The notes below the pieces were generated by a model. That model searched no databases. It saw nothing but the letters and a program-made list of their open reading frames with translations, and was not told the origin of the DNA. The position numbers and the translations under genes are program-made. A stretch of DNA of 64,000 bases from Dyadobacter sp. CY312 (lineage in GTDB: Bacteria; Bacteroidota; Bacteroidia; Cytophagales; Spirosomataceae). The stretch lies in contig NZ_JAJUXG010000008.1 of NCBI RefSeq assembly GCF_021390535.1, forward strand, positions 1 through 64,000. The letters run 5' to 3'. Below are positions 60,318 through 64,000 of the stretch, in pieces. Every line of letters begins with the position of its first letter. Position 1 is the first letter of the stretch.

Positions 60318-62351
60318 ATGATTTACCCTTTAACAAAGTTCAGGCGGCATCGCCGTCGCTGGGAGATTTTGTTTGTCTCTTTTCTTCTCTTCGGTTTTTC
60401 CAATGGATTTGCACAGCAGGATTTCAAACCAAAACTCGGATATATAGACCGGGAATCACTCGAAACTGCCTTTTATTCAGCAGATAGCACTGCCGAAGCA
60501 GTGGTGTTGTATGACTACGGTAACCTGCGTTTTTCCTATGACGAAAACAAGGGTATTGTGATGTTGATGGACAGCTGGGTAAGGATTAAAATTCTGAAAG
60601 AATCGGCGCTTAGCAGAGCTTCTGTGGCGTTAACTTATTATGATGGATCGGTTCGTGTGAAAGAAGAACAGATTTATAATTTGAAAGGATATACCTACAA
60701 TCTGGATAATAATCAGATTGTTACGAGCGAGCTTGACAAGAAATCCATCAAGAATGAAAAATTTTCAGACGAATACCGCACAACCAAGTTTAACCTCCCC
60801 AATGTTAAGAAGGGATCCGTAATCGAATATTCCTACACCCGAAGTACGCCGTTAAGTTTGCGTACTGAGCCGAATACATGGCGTTTCCAAGGTGATGTTC
60901 CATATAAATGGAGTGAATATCGAATCACCATTCCTTACTTTTTGGAATACAAAATGACCATGGGAGGTTATCTGCCGCTGCATATTAATAAGCAGGAGCA
61001 GATAAACGTAGATGTTGGTTTTTCGCAATACAATGGTCAGGGTTTGTCGTATCGGTTTGTGGTTAAAGATGCCCCTGCTTTCCTGAATGAACCATTTATC
61101 ACCACGGAAATGGATTATTTGTCGCTAATCAGGTTTGAGCTGGCGAGTATTGCAGTACCAGGGCAGGGTACCCGCCGCTTTTCACAAACCTGGGATCAGG
61201 TTGACAGAACGCTTGACCAGGCAACCTGGTTTGGAGGTGAATTACGTAAGTCCTCCTATTTGAAAGAGATCAGAGATAAAATCAATACCACTGCGAAGTC
61301 GCCGGAAGAGAAAATGAATATGGCTTATGTGTATATACAGAAGTACATGAAGTGGGACGGCTATAATGGTGTAGGTTCAAAAGAAGGCGTCAGGAGAGCT
61401 TATGACAACAAAAAAGGAAATGCCAGTGATATCAACCTTTCTTTGATTACGCTGCTTAGAGAACTGGATTTGGATTGCAATCCGGTTGTTCTAAGCACCA
61501 GGTCACACGGCAGGTTAATACAGGAAATTCCAATGCTGGAAAATTTCGATTATGTAATCGGTCATGTTAAAATGGGGGAAAATGAATATTTTCTTGACGC
61601 GACACAGTCTTATGCCAAACCGGGAATGCTTCCGGAACAGGTGCTGAATGGGTGGGGAAGATTGCTTCCTAAAAAAGGTGACGGGAAATTTATAGAGCTT
61701 GTATCCAAAGACATCAAGAGTAAGCTGGAAATGATCAATGCTGAAATTGATCTGGATGAAGGACTTGTGAAAGGCACGTATAGCATTTCTTATGGAGGTT
61801 ACGAGGCACTTAACTGGCGCACAGAATATAATGACATCCCTGAAAGTCAATATCAGGATGATCTGAAGGGCTATCTTCAGGAATGGCAGATCAAAAACCT
61901 GGTTATAAAAAACAAGAACGACGACCTGAAAGGGACGGTGAATGTGAAGTGTGATTTTGAGCTTGAAGATGACAATTTGCAAGAAGGCGGGTTTTATTTA
62001 AATCCGGTTATGGCAGGGCGATGGGGTTCCAATCCTTTAAAATCTAAGGAAAGGATCTATCCACTTAATTTCAACAGCGGTCTCTCGCATAGTTACGTCG
62101 CCAATTTTAAATTGCCTGAGGGATATGCACTGGAAGAAACTCCGACACCGGAAATTGTATCACTTGTTGCAAAAGCAGGGCGATTTGCCTACATGGTACA
62201 GCAGAACGGCAATATGATCACTGTAAACAGCAATGTAACCCTGACCAAAACCAACTTTTCGGCGGAGGAATATCATGATGTCAAGGAATTTTTTGAGAGG
62301 GTTGTGCAGCGTCACTCAAAACCCTTGGTAATCAGAAAGAAAACAAACTGA
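60318..62351 (+). CDS. DUF3857/transglutaminase-like protein with degenerate active site
   Basis: About 677 residues from ATG 60318 (GTG 60291 is a less likely earlier start). Signal peptide to GFAQ, DUF3857 beta domain, then a transglutaminase-like core. The catalytic Cys segment reads GNASDINLSL (Ala where Cys is expected), the His segment reads FDYVIGHV (Tyr where FNHV has His), only Asp in FLDAT remains. It is therefore probably a binding protein. It is followed by a related gene with intact residues. Confidence 0.82.
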   Translation: MIYPLTKFRRHRRRWEILFVSFLLFGFSNGFAQQDFKPKLGYIDRESLETAFYSADSTAEAVVLYDYGNLRFSYDENKGIVMLMDSWVRIKILKESALSRASVALTYYDGSVRVKEEQIYNLKGYTYNLDNNQIVTSELDKKSIKNEKFSDEYRTTKFNLPNVKKGSVIEYSYTRSTPLSLRTEPNTWRFQGDVPYKWSEYRITIPYFLEYKMTMGGYLPLHINKQEQINVDVGFSQYNGQGLSYRFVVKDAPAFLNEPFITTEMDYLSLIRFELASIAVPGQGTRRFSQTWDQVDRTLDQATWFGGELRKSSYLKEIRDKINTTAKSPEEKMNMAYVYIQKYMKWDGYNGVGSKEGVRRAYDNKKGNASDINLSLITLLRELDLDCNPVVLSTRSHGRLIQEIPMLENFDYVIGHVKMGENEYFLDATQSYAKPGMLPEQVLNGWGRLLPKKGDGKFIELVSKDIKSKLEMINAEIDLDEGLVKGTYSISYGGYEALNWRTEYNDIPESQYQDDLKGYLQEWQIKNLVIKNKNDDLKGTVNVKCDFELEDDNLQEGGFYLNPVMAGRWGSNPLKSKERIYPLNFNSGLSHSYVANFKLPEGYALEETPTPEIVSLVAKAGRFAYMVQQNGNMITVNSNVTLTKTNFSAEEYHDVKEFFERVVQRHSKPLVIRKKTN

Positions 62352-62366
62352 TAGTACTTCCTGATT

Positions 62367-64000
62367 ATGAAAATTTGTCAAATAAAAATGATGCGGTTTC
62401 TTGCATTAATATTCAGTTTAACAACTGGTGTTTCAGCTTTTGCGCAAGAAGATTTTAATGTTGCCAAAATCAATCTTTCGTTAAGCGATCAGGCTAATGC
62501 CGTGGTGCGCATTAGTGAAACGAGCTGGGAAATACTGTCGAAATCCGAGGCGAAAAGAAGGGAGAGAACAGTAGTTACTATTCTGAATGAGCAAGGTGAA
62601 GATGAGCATGCACAGCTGTATGTTCAGTACGATAAATTCACAAAAATAGCCGACATCAGCGGAAACTTATACGATGCAACAGGCAAGCTGGTGAAAAAGT
62701 TACGGAATGCGGACATTGAGGATTACGGATATGGCATTGCAGGAGATGATATAACCGATGCACGGATCAAGGTGGCGGGTTTTGGGAAGAAAGCATACGC
62801 TTACCCCTACACCATTGAATACAGCTACGAGTCCCGAAATCGTAACATGATGTTTTATCCAAGATGGATGCCCGCATCAGATACCGAAACCGCTGTTGAG
62901 AGTGCTGTTTACCTAATAAAAACTCCGGCAGGTTTTAATTTCAGATATAAGGAATACAATGGCGCTGCGGCTGCCGGAAAATCCAAGGATAAAGATGGTG
63001 CCGATTTGTATCTATGGAAACTGGAAAACCGTCCGGCTGGCAACAGAAGAGATTCTTATCCTTTGCCGGTAATGGAAGCCTCGCCAATGGTGCTGACGGC
63101 TCCTGCGGAATTGGAATTGCAGGAATATAAGGGCAATTTTAATTCATGGCAGGATCTTAGTAAATTCTATTACACGCTGAATGCAGGACGGGATGTACTG
63201 CCAGCTTCAACGCAGGCAGAAATTAAGAATCTTGTAAGTAATGCAAAGTCTGATCGGGAGAAGATTTTGTTGATATATAAATGGATGCAGGCGAGGTCGC
63301 GCTACGTGAGTATCCAGCTTGGAATAGGCGGCTGGCAAACCATTGATGCTACCGCTGTCGCCAATAAAGGGTACGGCGATTGCAAAGGCCTTACAAACCT
63401 GACTTTGGCCGCGCTCCGGTATGCAGGTGTCACCTGTTATGCAGCCCTGATTAGGGCGGGAGAAGAGGCGAGGATCAAGGCGGATTTTCCTTCAAGTCAG
63501 TTTAATCATGTAATTGCTTGTGCCATTGCGGCAAAAGATACGATCTGGCTGGAATGCACCAGCCAAACCACTCCCGCTAATTTTATGGGGACATTTACCG
63601 GAGGGCGCCCTGCGCTGATCGTGATGCCGGAAGGAGGAAAATTGGTAATGACGCCTGACTACAAAGAACATCATAATGTGCGAACGCGCAGAACGGATAT
63701 TAAACTGGATGCAAATGGCGACGGGCAACTGAGTGTACAGACTTCCTACACGGGTTTGAGGCAGGAATCAAGAAAGTCCATCATGCACAGTGGAAATAAA
63801 GATGAACAGAAGAAATGGCTGGTAAATCAGATCAATCTGCCCAGTCTTGATCTCGAACGTTTTGAACTTTCGGATGGAAACGGTGCGGAACCTTCGGTAA
63901 TAGAAAAGCTGAGTATTAAAGTTCGCAACTGCGCTACGAAGAGCGGGACAAGGTTGTTTATTAAACCCAATATCCTGAGCACATACTATGAATTGCCCGG
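62367..64000 (+). CDS. DUF3857/transglutaminase-family protein, runs off window end
   Basis: An open frame from ATG 62367 runs to the last base (544 codons, no stop). Signal peptide to AFAQ (about 1-27), DUF3857 domain (KINLSLSDQANAVVRISE), then a transglutaminase core with Cys 339 in GYGDCKGLTN, His 381 in FNHVIA and an acidic residue at 396 in WLECTS (Glu in place of usual Asp). It is likely active, unlike its neighbour upstream, with 15 bp between the two. The C-terminal part is beyond the window. Confidence 0.82.
   Translation, partial: MKICQIKMMRFLALIFSLTTGVSAFAQEDFNVAKINLSLSDQANAVVRISETSWEILSKSEAKRRERTVVTILNEQGEDEHAQLYVQYDKFTKIADISGNLYDATGKLVKKLRNADIEDYGYGIAGDDITDARIKVAGFGKKAYAYPYTIEYSYESRNRNMMFYPRWMPASDTETAVESAVYLIKTPAGFNFRYKEYNGAAAAGKSKDKDGADLYLWKLENRPAGNRRDSYPLPVMEASPMVLTAPAELELQEYKGNFNSWQDLSKFYYTLNAGRDVLPASTQAEIKNLVSNAKSDREKILLIYKWMQARSRYVSIQLGIGGWQTIDATAVANKGYGDCKGLTNLTLAALRYAGVTCYAALIRAGEEARIKADFPSSQFNHVIACAIAAKDTIWLECTSQTTPANFMGTFTGGRPALIVMPEGGKLVMTPDYKEHHNVRTRRTDIKLDANGDGQLSVQTSYTGLRQESRKSIMHSGNKDEQKKWLVNQINLPSLDLERFELSDGNGAEPSVIEKLSIKVRNCATKSGTRLFIKPNILSTYYELP

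Overview
The window reads as chromosomal DNA of a Bacteroidota bacterium, most likely Cytophagales/Spirosomataceae and close to Dyadobacter (genus by inference). Evidence: a SusC/SusD pair, the type IX secretion genes porU and porV, proteins with T9SS C-terminal sorting domains, DUF4290 beside murA, and promoters of the Bacteroidota type (TTG, 17-24 bp, TAnnTTTG). GC content looks moderate and even, except for the first ~480 bp. I see no insertion sequence, prophage, CRISPR array or tRNA gene.

Layout. 1-482: 3' end of a 5S rRNA gene with terminator, then two broken 5S-like copies split by short GC-rich repeats. 533-1530: remnants of a 2H phosphoesterase (one in-frame stop) and of a photolyase-related protein. 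1622-2950: GH28 enzyme. 3285-7165: candidate small RNA, then a kaiC-kaiB-kaiB-histidine kinase operon without kaiA. 7240-19875 (all minus): hydroxyacid dehydrogenase, AAA_14 ATPase with a 22-bp repeat upstream, M1 peptidase, HupE-like protein, beta-helix lipoprotein with TonB receptor, a VapBC module with dead toxin, and an M14 peptidase. 20091-23218: histidine leader peptide and attenuator, then hisH-hisA-hisF-hisIE. 23232-25242: small envelope proteins and a GGGP-synthase-family enzyme. 25393-32230: small lipoprotein, SprT-like protein, porU, porV and an M16-like protein without its zinc motif.

32305-34551 (minus): CPD photolyase and methyltransferase. 34697-35554: DUF1080 protein. 35751-42436 (minus): dfrA, a second C25 peptidase (PorU2-like), DUF4290 and murA. 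42568-46390: palindromic operator, padR, a PspC/DUF2807 membrane protein and a secreted DUF2807 protein. 46575-51412: beta-barrel protein, thioesterase, ridA, gltX, a small charged protein and an AIM24-family protein. 51467-60105 (minus): SGNH esterase, susD, susC and a Gfo/Idh/MocA oxidoreductase. 60318-64000: two DUF3857/transglutaminase-like proteins, the first lacking catalytic residues and the second cut by the window end.

The most notable system is the Kai operon: a two-domain KaiC with a Ser-Ser pair at the autophosphorylation position and an added C-terminal coiled coil, two different KaiB proteins, and a PAS histidine kinase as likely output. Other points of interest are the histidine attenuator placed before hisH, the palindrome covering the padR promoter, the paired C25 peptidases, and in-frame-stop pseudogenes that can be reconstructed directly from the sequence.
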